From NCBI RefSeq assembly GCF_003576455.2, contig NZ_CP032869.1, positions 2,294,001 through 2,358,000 of the forward strand: DNA of 64,000 bases, in the 5' to 3' direction. Positions 8,035-17,854 of this stretch are shown here, piece after piece; positions within the stretch are counted from its first letter, which is position 1; each line of letters begins with the position of its first letter. Position numbers and translations under genes: made by a program. A model generated the notes under the pieces. The model had not been told where the DNA came from and ran no database searches. It saw nothing but the letters and a program-made list of their open reading frames with translations. The DNA comes from Mucilaginibacter celer (GTDB taxonomy: Bacteria; Bacteroidota; Bacteroidia; Sphingobacteriales; Sphingobacteriaceae).

Positions 8035-9513
8035 ATGCTATTATTAGGGATCGATATAGGTACCTCGTCGGTAAAGGTGAGCGTTGTTGACGCTGCCACA
8101 CAAAAAGCTCTTGCCTCGGCACAATACCCGGATGAGGAATCGCCAATAAAAGCATTGCACCCGGGTTGGGCCGAGCAGTCGCCATCCATGTGGTGGGAGC
8201 AGTTTCAAAAAGCTTTGTGGCTTTGTCACGCCAGAGGAGAGTACAACCCGCAGGATATTGCTGCAATCGGTATAGCTTACCAGATGCACGGATTGGTTTT
8301 GGTTGATAAAGACCAGAACGTTTTGCGCGACAGCATTATATGGTGCGATAGCCGCGCCGTTGAAATTGGCGATAAAGCGTTTGCAGCAATAGGCGAGGAG
8401 TTTTGCCTGTCGCACCTGCTTAACTCGCCCGGTAATTTTACCGCCTCGAAACTGGCCTGGGTTAAGGAGAATGAGCCTGAAACTTACACGAAGATAGATA
8501 AGATCATGTTGCCCGGCGATTACATCGCCATGAAACTTACCGGAGAGATCACCACATCCGTATCAGCCTTGTCTGAAGGGGTGTTCTTTGATTTTAAAAC
8601 TAACAGTATCTCCAAAGAGATTGTAGAATACTTTGGTTTTGACGAGGCGCTTTTTCCGGTTATCAACCCGGTGTTTTCATCGCACGGAACATTACAGGCA
8701 TCTATCGCCACGAAATTAGGGTTAAAAACCAGTATCCCGGTGACTTATAAATCGGGCGATCAACCAAATAATGCTTTATCATTAAATGTACTTAACCCCG
8801 GAGAGGTGGCCGCTACGGCCGGTACATCGGGCGTTATATATGGTGTGAGCGATCAGTTGGCCTACGATCAGCAATCGCGCATCAACACATTTGCCCACGT
8901 TAACTACGCCGATGAGCAGAAAAGACTTGGGGTTTTGTTGTGTATTAACGGAACCGGAAGCCTGTATCGCTGGGTAAAAAACACTTTTGGCACCGGCTAC
9001 AGCTATAACCAAATGAATGCCGAAGCCGAAAAAGCTCCATTAGGCAGTGAAGGCTTACAGGTATTACCATTTGGGAATGGTGCCGAGCGAATGCTGAACA
9101 ACAAGCAGATAGGCGCGCACTTCCAGCATATCGATTTAAACCTGCATACCCCGGCGCATATTTTCCGGGCTGTACAGGAGGGTATAGCATCATCATTCCG
9201 CTATGGGTTTGATATTATGCGCAGCAACGGCATGAATCCAACCGTAATCCGTGCAGGCAAAAGCAACCTGTTTTTGAGCGACCTTTTTACCCAAACCTTT
9301 GTTAACGCCACAGGTGTACCGGTTGAACTTTACAATAACGATGGCAGCGTAGGCGCGGCTTTAGGCGCAGGGATTGGTGCGGGCATTTTTAAATCAGCAA
9401 CCGAAGCATTCAGCAATATCCAGGCAATAAAGCTTATCGAACCGACAACTGATGCTTTTGAACCGGTTTACCAGGATTGGAAATTACTGCTTGAAGCGAA
9501 GCTGAAAGCTTAA
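8035..9513 (+). CDS. xylB: Xylulokinase
   Basis: 492 residues, FGGY carbohydrate kinase. N-terminal ATP-binding lobe begins LLLGIDIGTSSVKVSVVD; IAYQMHGLVLVDKD near residue 80 matches the xylulokinase substrate region, and DGSVGAALGAG (about 436-446) is the C-terminal FGGY nucleotide motif. It phosphorylates D-xylulose to xylulose 5-phosphate for the pentose phosphate pathway. First gene of the xylB-xylA-symporter operon, under the LacI-type operator 80-90 bp upstream. The 90-bp gap to xylA contains a short actcactaa-type repeat. Confidence 0.93.
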   Translation: MLLLGIDIGTSSVKVSVVDAATQKALASAQYPDEESPIKALHPGWAEQSPSMWWEQFQKALWLCHARGEYNPQDIAAIGIAYQMHGLVLVDKDQNVLRDSIIWCDSRAVEIGDKAFAAIGEEFCLSHLLNSPGNFTASKLAWVKENEPETYTKIDKIMLPGDYIAMKLTGEITTSVSALSEGVFFDFKTNSISKEIVEYFGFDEALFPVINPVFSSHGTLQASIATKLGLKTSIPVTYKSGDQPNNALSLNVLNPGEVAATAGTSGVIYGVSDQLAYDQQSRINTFAHVNYADEQKRLGVLLCINGTGSLYRWVKNTFGTGYSYNQMNAEAEKAPLGSEGLQVLPFGNGAERMLNNKQIGAHFQHIDLNLHTPAHIFRAVQEGIASSFRYGFDIMRSNGMNPTVIRAGKSNLFLSDLFTQTFVNATGVPVELYNNDGSVGAALGAGIGAGIFKSATEAFSNIQAIKLIEPTTDAFEPVYQDWKLLLEAKLKA

Positions 9514-9603
9514 AGCAAAAGGCTGAAAACTAAAAACACTTACAACTATCAAACAAAACAACTCACTAAATCAATAACTCACTAATTCACTAATTAAAAT
9601 AAT

Positions 9604-10932
9604 ATGAGCATAATAACAGGCGAAAAAGAATTTTTTAAAGGAATAGGCCAGATCAAATTTGAAGGCCTTGAATCAGACAATCCGCTGGCGTTTCGCTGGT
9701 ATGATGCGGATAGGGTAGTGGCCGGTAAAACCATGAAAGATCATTTGCGTTTTGCCTGTGCTTACTGGCACTCGTTCTGCGGTAACGGTGCCGATCCGTT
9801 TGGTGGTGCTACGCATGTTTTCCCATGGGATGAAAAGGCGGATGCTGTTGAGCGCGCTAAAGATAAAATGGATGCCGCGTTTGAGTTCATCACCAAAATG
9901 AACATGCCTTACTACTGTTTTCACGACGTTGACGTGGTTGATTACGGCAACGACGTAGTTGAAAACGAACGCCGTTTACAGGCTTTGGTTGATTATGCTA
10001 AAGAGAAACAGGTTGCCAGTGGTGTAAAACTGCTTTGGGGTACAGCCAACCTGTTCAGCCATAAACGCTACATGAACGGCGCTTCAACCAATCCTGATTT
10101 TCATGTATTGGCCCATGCAGGCGCGCAGGTAAAAGCTGCTTTGGATGCTACCATCGCTTTAGGCGGCGAAAATTATGTTTTCTGGGGTGGCCGTGAAGGT
10201 TATATGAGCCTGCTGAACACCGATATGAAACGCGAGCAGGAGCATTTGGCTAAATTTTTACATACCGCTAAAGACTATGCCCGTAAGCAAGGCTTTAAAG
10301 GCACTTTCTTTATCGAGCCAAAACCTTGCGAGCCAACCAAACATCAGTATGATTATGACGCCGCTACCGTATTAGGCTTTTTACAGAAATACGATCTGAT
10401 CAATGATTTTAAACTGAATTTGGAAGTTAACCACGCTACTTTGGCAGGTCACACCTTCCAGCATGAGTTGCAGGTAGCTGCCGATTCGGGTTTATTGGGT
10501 TCGATAGATGCTAACCGCGGCGATTCGCAAAATGGCTGGGATACCGATCAGTTCCCGAACGATATCAACGAAATTACCGAGTGCATGCTGATTATCCTTG
10601 AAGCAGGTGGTTTCCAGGGCGGTGGTATTAACTTTGATGCCAAGATCCGTCGTAACTCTACCGATCCTGCCGATCTGTTCTACGCGCATGTAGGCGGTAT
10701 CGATCTGTTTGCAAGGGCTTTGGTAACTGCCGATAACATCCTGCAAAAATCAGAATACAAAAAACTGCGTGCCGACAGGTATGCTTCATTCGACGCCGGT
10801 ACCGGAAAAGATTTTGAAAACGGTAATGTTTCTTTGGAAGATTTGCGTAACTATGCGATAGCTAACGGCGAACCTAACGTGACAAGCGGTAAACAAGAAT
10901 ATATCGAAAACTTGATAAATCGATATATATAG
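9604..10932 (+). CDS. xylA: Xylose isomerase
   Basis: 442 residues, the usual class II length. Catalytic FHDVD near residue 106, metal and substrate motifs VFWGGREGY (about 188), [10 protein letters not shown] (about 276) and IDANRGD (about 300) are all intact. It converts D-xylose to D-xylulose with divalent metal ions in the cytoplasm. It sits between the kinase and the sugar symporter, completing uptake, isomerisation and phosphorylation in one operon. Confidence 0.96.
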   Translation: MSIITGEKEFFKGIGQIKFEGLESDNPLAFRWYDADRVVAGKTMKDHLRFACAYWHSFCGNGADPFGGATHVFPWDEKADAVERAKDKMDAAFEFITKMNMPYYCFHDVDVVDYGNDVVENERRLQALVDYAKEKQVASGVKLLWGTANLFSHKRYMNGASTNPDFHVLAHAGAQVKAALDATIALGGENYVFWGGREGYMSLLNTDMKREQEHLAKFLHTAKDYARKQGFKGTFFIEPKPCEPTKHQYDYDAATVLGFLQKYDLINDFKLNLEVNHATLAGHTFQHELQVAADSGLLGSIDANRGDSQNGWDTDQFPNDINEITECMLIILEAGGFQGGGINFDAKIRRNSTDPADLFYAHVGGIDLFARALVTADNILQKSEYKKLRADRYASFDAGTGKDFENGNVSLEDLRNYAIANGEPNVTSGKQEYIENLINRYI

Positions 10933-10979
10933 TTTATAATTGTCAATCATACATATTAAACCAAAGACAAACCAAAACA

Positions 10980-12686
10980 ATGAACCAAAAAACCCTTTCT
11001 ATCGGCGATTACGCTGTGTTCCTCATTTACTTTATTATTGTGGCCGGGTACGGCTTCTGGGTGTATAAGCGAAAGCACAACGCTGATGCCACCTCGAAAG
11101 ATTACTTTTTGGCCGAAGGGTCGCTCACCTGGTGGGCTATCGGAGCTTCGCTCATCGCCTCAAATATCTCGGCAGAACAATTTATCGGAACCAGCGGCTC
11201 GGCCTTTAAAATGGGTTTGGCCATATCAACTTACGAGTGGATGGCGGCAATTACACTGGTTATTGTGGCAGTTTTCTTTATCCCGGTTTACCTGCGCAAC
11301 AAAATTTTCACCATGCCGCAGTTCCTGCACGAAAGGTACAACGGTACGGTAGCCATGATTATGGCGATATTCTGGTTGCTGCTTTACATCGTGGTTAACC
11401 TGATGTCAATCCTTTACCTTGGTGCTTTGGCTATCAGCGGTATCTCTGGTCTGGATATCAACTTCTGTATCATCGCGCTGGCTGCGTTTTCGGTTATCAT
11501 TACGCTGGGCGGTATGAAGGTTATCGGTTATACCGATGTTATCCAGGTTGCGGTACTGATTTTGGGCGGTTTAATGGCCTCATACCTTGCATTGACGCTC
11601 TTAAGCGAAAAAGAAGGTACCCATGGCTTATTAAACGGTTTCGCTATCCTGAAAAAAGAAGCTCCTGATCATTTCCACATGATCTTCAAAAAGGATAATC
11701 CTAACTACATGGACCTGCCGGGCCTAACTGTATTGATTGGCGGTATGTGGATCACCAACCTTAACTATTGGGGTTGTAACCAGTATATTACCCAGCGTGC
11801 TTTGGGTGCAAACCTTAAAACTGCCCGTGGCGGGATCCTGTTCGCGGCTTTCCTTAAACTGTTAATGCCGGTTATCGTAGTATTGCCGGGCATTGCTGCG
11901 TACCTGTTGTACCAAAAAGGTATGTTCCATCAGGAAATGATGAGCCACTCGGGCGTAACCGATCCTAACAAGGCTTATCCGGCCTTGCTTAACCTGTTGC
12001 CTACCGGCTTAAAAGGCTTATCGTTTGCTGCCTTAACAGCTGCCATCGTAGCGTCATTAGCTGGTAAAGCCAACAGTATTGCTACCATCTTTACTTTAGA
12101 TATCTACAAAAAAGCTATCAACCCCGAGGCTACCGATAAAAAACTGGTTAGCTTGGGTAAATGGTCGGTTGTGGTGGCTATGGTTTTAGGCATCCTGTTA
12201 TCGTTCCTGATTGGTGAAAAACTGATGGGCGAGGGTAAACAAGGCTTCCAGTACATCCAGGAGTATACAGGCTTCGTATCTCCGGGTATTTTTGCCATGT
12301 TCATCCTTGGTTTCTTCTGGAAAAAGGCTACCTCAAATGCCGCGCTGTTTGCAACCATCGGCGGGTTTATCTTTTCATGTTTCTTTAAACTTTGTCCACG
12401 TTTTATTGATCTGAGCTTCCTGTCGCCTTACGGTTTCTCTAAACTGGCTTTACAGGATGATAAAGTGACCCAGCTTTACGAAATTCCATTCCTTGATCGT
12501 ATGGGTTTTGTATTTGTGCTTTGTGTTGTTGGTATGTATATCATTTCAAAAATTGAAAACGCCCGCGGTGTTGTGCCAAACGGGCTGGTGGTTGATACTT
12601 CGATGTTTAAAACGTCACGTGCCTTTACAGCCGGTGCTTTAATTGTAACCGGTATTGTTGTGGCATTGTACTCAATTTTCTGGTAG
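10980..12686 (+). CDS. SSS-family sodium/sugar symporter (probable xylose transporter)
   Basis: 568 residues with about 14 membrane helices. The N-terminal region DYFLAEGSLTWWAIGASLIASNISAEQFIGTSG matches the SGLT group of sodium:solute symporters, and the inner GLKGLSFAALTAAIVASLAGKANSIATIFT segment is typical. Its place 47 bp after xylA argues for D-xylose as substrate. A strong terminator follows at 12708. Confidence 0.88.
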   Translation: MNQKTLSIGDYAVFLIYFIIVAGYGFWVYKRKHNADATSKDYFLAEGSLTWWAIGASLIASNISAEQFIGTSGSAFKMGLAISTYEWMAAITLVIVAVFFIPVYLRNKIFTMPQFLHERYNGTVAMIMAIFWLLLYIVVNLMSILYLGALAISGISGLDINFCIIALAAFSVIITLGGMKVIGYTDVIQVAVLILGGLMASYLALTLLSEKEGTHGLLNGFAILKKEAPDHFHMIFKKDNPNYMDLPGLTVLIGGMWITNLNYWGCNQYITQRALGANLKTARGGILFAAFLKLLMPVIVVLPGIAAYLLYQKGMFHQEMMSHSGVTDPNKAYPALLNLLPTGLKGLSFAALTAAIVASLAGKANSIATIFTLDIYKKAINPEATDKKLVSLGKWSVVVAMVLGILLSFLIGEKLMGEGKQGFQYIQEYTGFVSPGIFAMFILGFFWKKATSNAALFATIGGFIFSCFFKLCPRFIDLSFLSPYGFSKLALQDDKVTQLYEIPFLDRMGFVFVLCVVGMYIISKIENARGVVPNGLVVDTSMFKTSRAFTAGALIVTGIVVALYSIFW

Positions 12687-12707
12687 CAGATCATTACTTT
12701 AGTATAC

Positions 12708-12740
12708 AACGGCGATGGATTAAGTTTCATCGCCGTTTTT
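12708..12740 (+). terminator. Rho-independent terminator of the xyl operon
   Basis: aacggcgatg (12708-12717) pairs perfectly with catcgccgtt (12728-12737) around a 10-nt loop and is followed by a T run. Confidence 0.85.
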
Positions 12741-12755
12741 GTTTACTGCCCTCCC

Positions 12756-12843
12756 GTCATCCTGAACTTGTTTCAGGAACCCACAGGTCGTCTACATGCA
12801 TTGCGGCATCACGTGTGGGGTGCCGAAACAAGTTCGGCATGAC
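12756..12843. repeat. Palindromic intergenic repeat, copy 2
   Basis: Starts gtcatcctgaacttgtttca and ends gccgaaacaagttcggcatgac-like sequence, so the two ends are complementary. It shares both ends and the ggggtgc(c/t)gaaacaagtt core with the copy at 663-759, but the middle differs. Confidence 0.65.
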
Positions 12844-12867
12844 ATTTAATGTTAATTGCACCCTCAC

Positions 12868-12879
12868 GCAAACGTTTTC
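12868..12879. promoter_or_regulatory. Candidate LacI-family operator upstream of uxaC
   Basis: GCAAACGTTTTC is a palindrome with one mismatched pair and the central CG of LacI-type sites, ~110 bp before uxaC. It shares GCAAnCG with the xyl operator. The cognate regulator is not necessarily the one at 6882. Confidence 0.45.
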
Positions 12880-12991
12880 GTTGATTGTTTGGCCCGGTTA
12901 CTTTAAACTAAGTGTTATGATATGTAATTTGCCCCTTCAACAAGCATAACCTATGTACCGCTAACCGCGCTACAGTACCAGTTAACAGCCC

Positions 12992-14392
12992 ATGAAAAAC
13001 TTTTTAGACCAGGATTTTTTGCTCAATACCCCAACGGCACAGCGCCTGTATCATGAGTACGCCGCCCATCAGCCTATTATTGATTACCATTGCCACCTGC
13101 CGCCCGATCAGATTGCAGATGACGTCAACTTTGAAAACATCACCCGCATCTGGCTTTATGGCGATCATTATAAATGGCGGGCCATGCGGGCCAACGGTGT
13201 TAATGAAGCTTTCATCACCGGAAATAAAACCGACCAGGAGAAATTTATAAAATGGGCTGAAACCGTTCCGTATACATTACGGAATCCCTTGTACCATTGG
13301 ACGCATCTTGAATTACAACGGTATTTCGGGATTAGTGAATTACTCAGCCCTGCATCGGCACAAAAAATATATGCTGAGTGTAATGAGAAACTGCGTTCGC
13401 CTGAGTTTAGTGTGCGTAATATTTTAAAAAGTAAAAATGTAGAGGTGGTAGGCACAACTGATGATCCGCTGGATAATCTTGCTCATCATCAGAAGCTAAA
13501 ACAGGACAACTACAGCGTAAAAATATTACCGGCCTACCGCCCGGACAAAGCTATGAATGCCGATGATGTTGCCGGTTTAAATAAATACATCGATCAGCTG
13601 GAGGCAGTTGCAAACGTTTCAATCTCCAACATCGATGAATATTTATCGGCACTGAAAGCAAGGCATGATTACTTTGCCGAAAACGGCTGTAAGTTATCAG
13701 ATCACGGTTTGGAGCAAATTTATGCCGAGGATTATACTGATGTTGAGATTGCCTCCATCTTCAATAAAATAAGAAACAATGAAGTATTGTTACCGCTGGA
13801 GATCCTGAAATTTAAATCGGCCATGTTGTATCAATTTGCTGTTTGGGATCATGAAAAAGGTTGGGTACAGCAGTTTCACCTTGGGGCTTTGCGCAATAAT
13901 AATGCACGTGCCTTAGCCAATTTAGGTCCGGATACCGGTTGGGATTCGATAGGCGATTTTACGCAGGGTAGGGCCTTGTCTAAATTCTTTAACCGGTTGG
14001 ATACTACCAACCAACTGGCTAAAACCATTATTTACAATCTTAACCCGGCCGATAATGAGCTTTTTGCCACCATGGTGGGTAACTATAACGATGGTTCGGT
14101 AGCCGGTAAAATGCAGTTTGGTTCGGCCTGGTGGTTTTTGGATCAGAAGGATGGGATGATTAAGCAGATGAATGCTCTGTCAAATATGGGTTTGCTGAGC
14201 CGCTTGGTGGGGATGCTTACCGATTCGCGCAGCTTTATGTCGTTCCCGCGGCACGAATATTTCCGCAGACTATTGTGCAACCTGTTAGGGGACGATATCG
14301 AGAACGGCGAGCTGCCGAATGATATAGCATGGACAGGTAAGATAGTGAGTGATATTTGCTATTTTAACGCCAAAAACTATTTCGATTTTTAA
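12992..14392 (+). CDS. uxaC: Glucuronate isomerase
   Basis: 466 residues, the usual length. The metal-binding DYHCHLPPDQIADD near residue 31 and the C-terminal LVGMLTDSRSFMSFPRHEYFRR are diagnostic of the UxaC branch of the amidohydrolase superfamily. It isomerises D-glucuronate to D-fructuronate (or D-galacturonate to tagaturonate). First gene of uxaC-kdgK-eda-exuT; its stop codon abuts the kdgK ATG. The next two enzymes of the pathway, UxuB and UxuA, are not in the window. Confidence 0.95.
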   Translation: MKNFLDQDFLLNTPTAQRLYHEYAAHQPIIDYHCHLPPDQIADDVNFENITRIWLYGDHYKWRAMRANGVNEAFITGNKTDQEKFIKWAETVPYTLRNPLYHWTHLELQRYFGISELLSPASAQKIYAECNEKLRSPEFSVRNILKSKNVEVVGTTDDPLDNLAHHQKLKQDNYSVKILPAYRPDKAMNADDVAGLNKYIDQLEAVANVSISNIDEYLSALKARHDYFAENGCKLSDHGLEQIYAEDYTDVEIASIFNKIRNNEVLLPLEILKFKSAMLYQFAVWDHEKGWVQQFHLGALRNNNARALANLGPDTGWDSIGDFTQGRALSKFFNRLDTTNQLAKTIIYNLNPADNELFATMVGNYNDGSVAGKMQFGSAWWFLDQKDGMIKQMNALSNMGLLSRLVGMLTDSRSFMSFPRHEYFRRLLCNLLGDDIENGELPNDIAWTGKIVSDICYFNAKNYFDF

Positions 14393-15424
14393 ATGAGCGA
14401 TAATCAAAATACCAAAGGCAGCATCTTATCATTTGGCGAGTTGTTGCTGCGCATGTGTCCCGATGGCGGCGGCCAATGGCTGGCCGAGAGCAAACTGCCT
14501 TGTTTTATAGGAGGAGCCGAACTGAACGTGGCAAATGCCCTTGCCTTATGGGATTTACCTGTTAAGTACTTTACCGCCGTGCCCGAAAATGAGTTAACCA
14601 GCCAGATCCTGGATTTTCTCGAGGCCAAAAAAATCAATACGTCTGCCGTTTACAAACATGGCAGGCGGGTGGGTTTGTATTATTTAACCCAGGGCAAGGA
14701 TGTAAAGAACAATGCTATTGTTTATGATCGTGCAGACTCGGCCTTTGCCGATCTTAAACCTGGTATGGTTAATTGGGATGCAGTACTGGAAGGCGTAAGC
14801 TGGTTCCATTTCAGTGCGATATGCCCGGCCTTGAGCCAGCAGGCTGCCGATGTTTGCCTGGAGGTTTTACAGGCCGCAAGCCGCAAACATATCGCCATTT
14901 CGGTTGATCTTAACTATCGCCCTAAATTATGGCAATACGGCAAAAAACCGGTTGAAATTATGCCCCAGCTGATACAATATGCTGATATCATTATGGGCAA
15001 TGTATGGGCCGAAGAAACTATGCTGGGCATTGAAGTAACTCCCGAAATGCATGAATCGGGCCAGCAAAGTGTGTATTTAAAAGAAGCGCTTTACTCATCC
15101 GAAAGAATAATGGATGCTTATCCGCGCTGCAGGGCCGTTGCCAATACTTTCCGCTTTGATGCAGGCAGGGGCATCGAATACTATACTGCACTTTACACCG
15201 GTAACCGTTTTTATCACTCGCCAACCTACACAACCGATACCGTGGTTGATAAAGTGGGCAGCGGCGATTGTTTTATGGCCGGTTTAATTTATGGTTTTTA
15301 CAACAAACAGGATCCGCAGCAACTGCTTGATTTTGCAACCGCCGCCGCCTGGGGTAAACTATCCATTTTGGGCGATGCCACAACGCAAACAGTTGATGAA
15401 ATTTATAACATAATGAAACAATGA
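14393..15424 (+). CDS. kdgK: 2-keto-3-deoxygluconate kinase (PfkB family)
   Basis: 343 residues. FIGGAELNVANALALWDLP near residue 38 is the PfkB substrate-binding start and VDKVGSGDCFMAGLIYG (about 285-300) contains the catalytic base and anion hole. In hexuronate breakdown it makes 2-keto-3-deoxy-6-phosphogluconate, used by the aldolase whose ATG overlaps its stop by 4 bp (ATGA). The operon context makes KDG the best substrate; other PfkB sugars cannot be excluded by sequence alone. Confidence 0.9.
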   Translation: MSDNQNTKGSILSFGELLLRMCPDGGGQWLAESKLPCFIGGAELNVANALALWDLPVKYFTAVPENELTSQILDFLEAKKINTSAVYKHGRRVGLYYLTQGKDVKNNAIVYDRADSAFADLKPGMVNWDAVLEGVSWFHFSAICPALSQQAADVCLEVLQAASRKHIAISVDLNYRPKLWQYGKKPVEIMPQLIQYADIIMGNVWAEETMLGIEVTPEMHESGQQSVYLKEALYSSERIMDAYPRCRAVANTFRFDAGRGIEYYTALYTGNRFYHSPTYTTDTVVDKVGSGDCFMAGLIYGFYNKQDPQQLLDFATAAAWGKLSILGDATTQTVDEIYNIMKQ

Positions 15425-16083
15425 GTAAAAAAGATATTGCATTAACCGCGATAGTTGAGCAAGGTACACTCCCTTTATTTTTTTATAAAGATCCGGAGGT
15501 GAGCCTGCAGATAACCCGTACGCTTTACAAAGCCGGCATCCGGATATTTGAATACACCAACCGCGGGGCAGCTGCGCTTGAAAATTTCAAAATCCTGAAA
15601 AAGGCCCTGGCCGATGGCGAAATGCCGGGTTTAGTGCTGGGTATTGGTACTATAAAAAGCATTGAAGAAGCCGAAGCCTTTATTGAGGCGGGTGCCGATT
15701 TTATTGTATCGCCCATAGTTAACCCGGAGGTTGGCAAGCTGGCGGCCGAAAAAGACCTGCTTTGGATTCCCGGCTGTATGACGCCAACCGAGATCTATAC
15801 CGCGCAGCAAAATGGTGCTGCCTTAATAAAAATATTCCCGGCCAATATTTTAGGGCCGGAGTTTGTATCATCTATCCGCGATTTGTTTGCCGGGCAATTG
15901 TTCATACCAACAGGTGGGGTTGATTTGAGCAGCGAAAGCATCAGTACCTGGTTTAAAGCCGGGGTTTGCGCGGTGGGCATGGGCAGTAAACTCATCAGCA
16001 AAGCGGTACTGGAAAACCAACAGTACGATCAGTTGTATGCCGATACCGTTAAACTGCTTGAAATAGTAAAAGCCAGTAAATAG
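15421..16083 (+). CDS. eda: KDPG aldolase (2-dehydro-3-deoxyphosphogluconate aldolase)
   Basis: 220 residues, a TIM barrel of the Eda/KdgA family. The Schiff-base lysine is in ALIKIFPANILG (Lys about 137), with FEYTNRGAAAL carrying the general-acid glutamate and PTGGVD the phosphate-binding loop. It splits KDPG into pyruvate and glyceraldehyde 3-phosphate. It is translationally coupled to kdgK. Confidence 0.93.
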   Translation: MSKKDIALTAIVEQGTLPLFFYKDPEVSLQITRTLYKAGIRIFEYTNRGAAALENFKILKKALADGEMPGLVLGIGTIKSIEEAEAFIEAGADFIVSPIVNPEVGKLAAEKDLLWIPGCMTPTEIYTAQQNGAALIKIFPANILGPEFVSSIRDLFAGQLFIPTGGVDLSSESISTWFKAGVCAVGMGSKLISKAVLENQQYDQLYADTVKLLEIVKASK

Positions 16084-16104
16084 CCAGTTAAAACCAATAT
16101 ATAA

Positions 16105-17397
16105 ATGAGAGAAGGAAAAGTTGGTAACTACAGATGGGTTGTAGTTACCCTGTTATTTTTTGCAACCACAATCAATTATCTCGACAGACAGGTTATCGGC
16201 CTACTTAAGCCAACACTTGAAAAGGAGTTTAGCTGGACTGAAACAGATTATAGTTATATTGTGATGGCGTTTGCAACAGCGTATGCTGCTGGCCTGCTGC
16301 TGTTTGGTAATTTTATTGATAAAATTGGTACCAAGCTGGGCTATACCATATCGCTTATTGTTTGGAGCTTAGCGGCTATGCTGCATGCCGCAGTTACCAG
16401 TACTTTTGGCTTTGGTGCCATCCGCGCCGTGTTGGGTCTTGGCGAATCTGGAAACTTTCCGGCAGCTATAAAGGTAGTTGCCGAGTGGTTTCCAAAAAAG
16501 GAAAGGGCGCTTGCAACAGGCATTTTTAACTCCGGAGCAAATATTGGGGCCGTGGTAGCGCCAATAATGGTACCCTGGCTGCTTGGAGCTTATAATTGGC
16601 AAATGGCCTTTATAGTTACCGGCGCCATTGGCTTTGTATGGCTAATATTTTGGTGGTTTTGCTATGAAATTCCCTCCAGGCATTCCAAAATACAAGAGGC
16701 CGAATATGAATATATACATAGTGATGCCGAACAGGTTGCTTCGACAAGCGAAAATGAAAGCAAGGTAAAATGGATCAGTCTTTTTGGAATCAGGCAAACG
16801 TGGACTTTTATTATTGGTAAATTGCTTACCGATCCTATCTGGTGGTTTTTTCTGTTTTGGCTGCCTTCTTACTTTTCAAGTACCTTTAATCTTGATTTTA
16901 AAAAGCCAAGCCTGCCGCTCATTTTAGTTTATACTGCCACATCAATTGGCAGTATCGGGGGCGGTTATTTGTCCTCATATTTTATTAAAAAAGGCTGGCC
17001 GGTATTTAAAGCCCGTAAAACAGCTATGTTTATATTCGCATTATGCGTGCTGCCCATAATTTTAGCCATGTATGCCACTAATGTATGGCAGGCTGTGGCT
17101 TTGATTGGTTTGGCAGCAGCTGCTCACCAGGCCTGGAGTGCCAATATTTTTACTACCGCATCGGATATGTTTCCTAAAAAAGCTTTGAGCTCGGTAGTGG
17201 GAATTGGAGGGATGGCCGGTTCTGTAGGAGGTATATTATTTCCACTACTGGTTGGAAATATATTGGAATTTTACAAAAAGGCAGGGCATATCACCGTAGG
17301 TTATAATATTATTTTCATTATCTGTGGTTGCGCATATTTATTGGCCTGGATTATAATGCATCTTTTATCACCAAAAATGAAACCGGTTAATCTTTAA
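16105..17397 (+). CDS. exuT: MFS hexuronate transporter (ExuT-like)
   Basis: 430 residues with about 12 membrane helices, beginning YRWVVVTLLFFATTINYLDRQVIGLLKPTL, typical of the anion:cation symporter branch that holds ExuT, GudP and DgoT. The loop GLGESGNFPAAIKVVAEWFPKKERALATGI is characteristic. Last gene of the uxaC operon, 21 bp after eda, so glucuronate or galacturonate uptake is likely. A hairpin at 17418-17450 ends the operon. Confidence 0.88.
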   Translation: MREGKVGNYRWVVVTLLFFATTINYLDRQVIGLLKPTLEKEFSWTETDYSYIVMAFATAYAAGLLLFGNFIDKIGTKLGYTISLIVWSLAAMLHAAVTSTFGFGAIRAVLGLGESGNFPAAIKVVAEWFPKKERALATGIFNSGANIGAVVAPIMVPWLLGAYNWQMAFIVTGAIGFVWLIFWWFCYEIPSRHSKIQEAEYEYIHSDAEQVASTSENESKVKWISLFGIRQTWTFIIGKLLTDPIWWFFLFWLPSYFSSTFNLDFKKPSLPLILVYTATSIGSIGGGYLSSYFIKKGWPVFKARKTAMFIFALCVLPIILAMYATNVWQAVALIGLAAAAHQAWSANIFTTASDMFPKKALSSVVGIGGMAGSVGGILFPLLVGNILEFYKKAGHITVGYNIIFIICGCAYLLAWIIMHLLSPKMKPVNL

Positions 17398-17417
17398 CCC
17401 TCAAATTCATAAAAACA

Positions 17418-17455
17418 AAAATCGTCCCTGAGTAAATCAACGACGATTTTCCTTT
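17418..17455. terminator. Bidirectional terminator
   Basis: aaaatcgtc (17418-17426) pairs with gacgatttt (17442-17450); A and T tracts on both sides serve the two convergent genes, exuT and the 79-residue gene. Confidence 0.8.
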
Positions 17456-17695
17456 TTATAAGAAGAGGCCTACCGCCTGCTCAGCAAGCTCATCTATCCA
17501 GCTTGAAAGGTACGGTTCTGTACCATCTATCCTGATCCATTCTCCATCACTGTCTTTAGCTATAACCAGGTGCAGCGTTTCATCTATCGATTTAAATTCA
17601 TAAGCTTCCTTGTAATCCGTTGTACTTACCGGCTTTACTATTCCATCTATTGTACTGTCGGTGCCGGTAAGGGCGGCTTCAAATTGTTGTTCCAT
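17456..17695 (-). CDS. Small hypothetical protein
   Basis: 79 residues, not recognised. It is acidic, soluble, without signal or membrane segment, and predicted to be mostly beta-strand then helix (YEFKSIDETLHLVIAKDSDGEWIRIDG...ELAEQAVGLFL). It has its own intergenic space upstream and shares a terminator with exuT, which supports it as a real gene. No function can be given. Confidence 0.6.
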   Translation of the reverse strand: MEQQFEAALTGTDSTIDGIVKPVSTTDYKEAYEFKSIDETLHLVIAKDSDGEWIRIDGTEPYLSSWIDELAEQAVGLFL

Positions 17696-17854
17696 AGTAT
17701 CTGTTTTATCAGTTTAACAAGCATCCTTTGCTTCTGTTTTACAGCCAAACTATCATTTGTATTGTATTGGTTGTGTAAATGTTAAAAACTGAAAATTTAT
17801 GCAAATCAAAACTTTTAATATATTGCTTACGTTAGGTTAACAATTATAAACCTC

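Larger units (their letters stand above)
12687..12991. other. Intergenic region, 305 bp, between xyl and uxaC operons
   Basis: In order it holds the xyl operon terminator (12708-12740), a palindromic repeat (12756-12843), a LacI-like half-palindrome (12868-12879) and an AT-rich stretch that should contain the uxaC promoter, though I could not fix a good -33/-7 pair. No gene seen. Confidence 0.75.
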
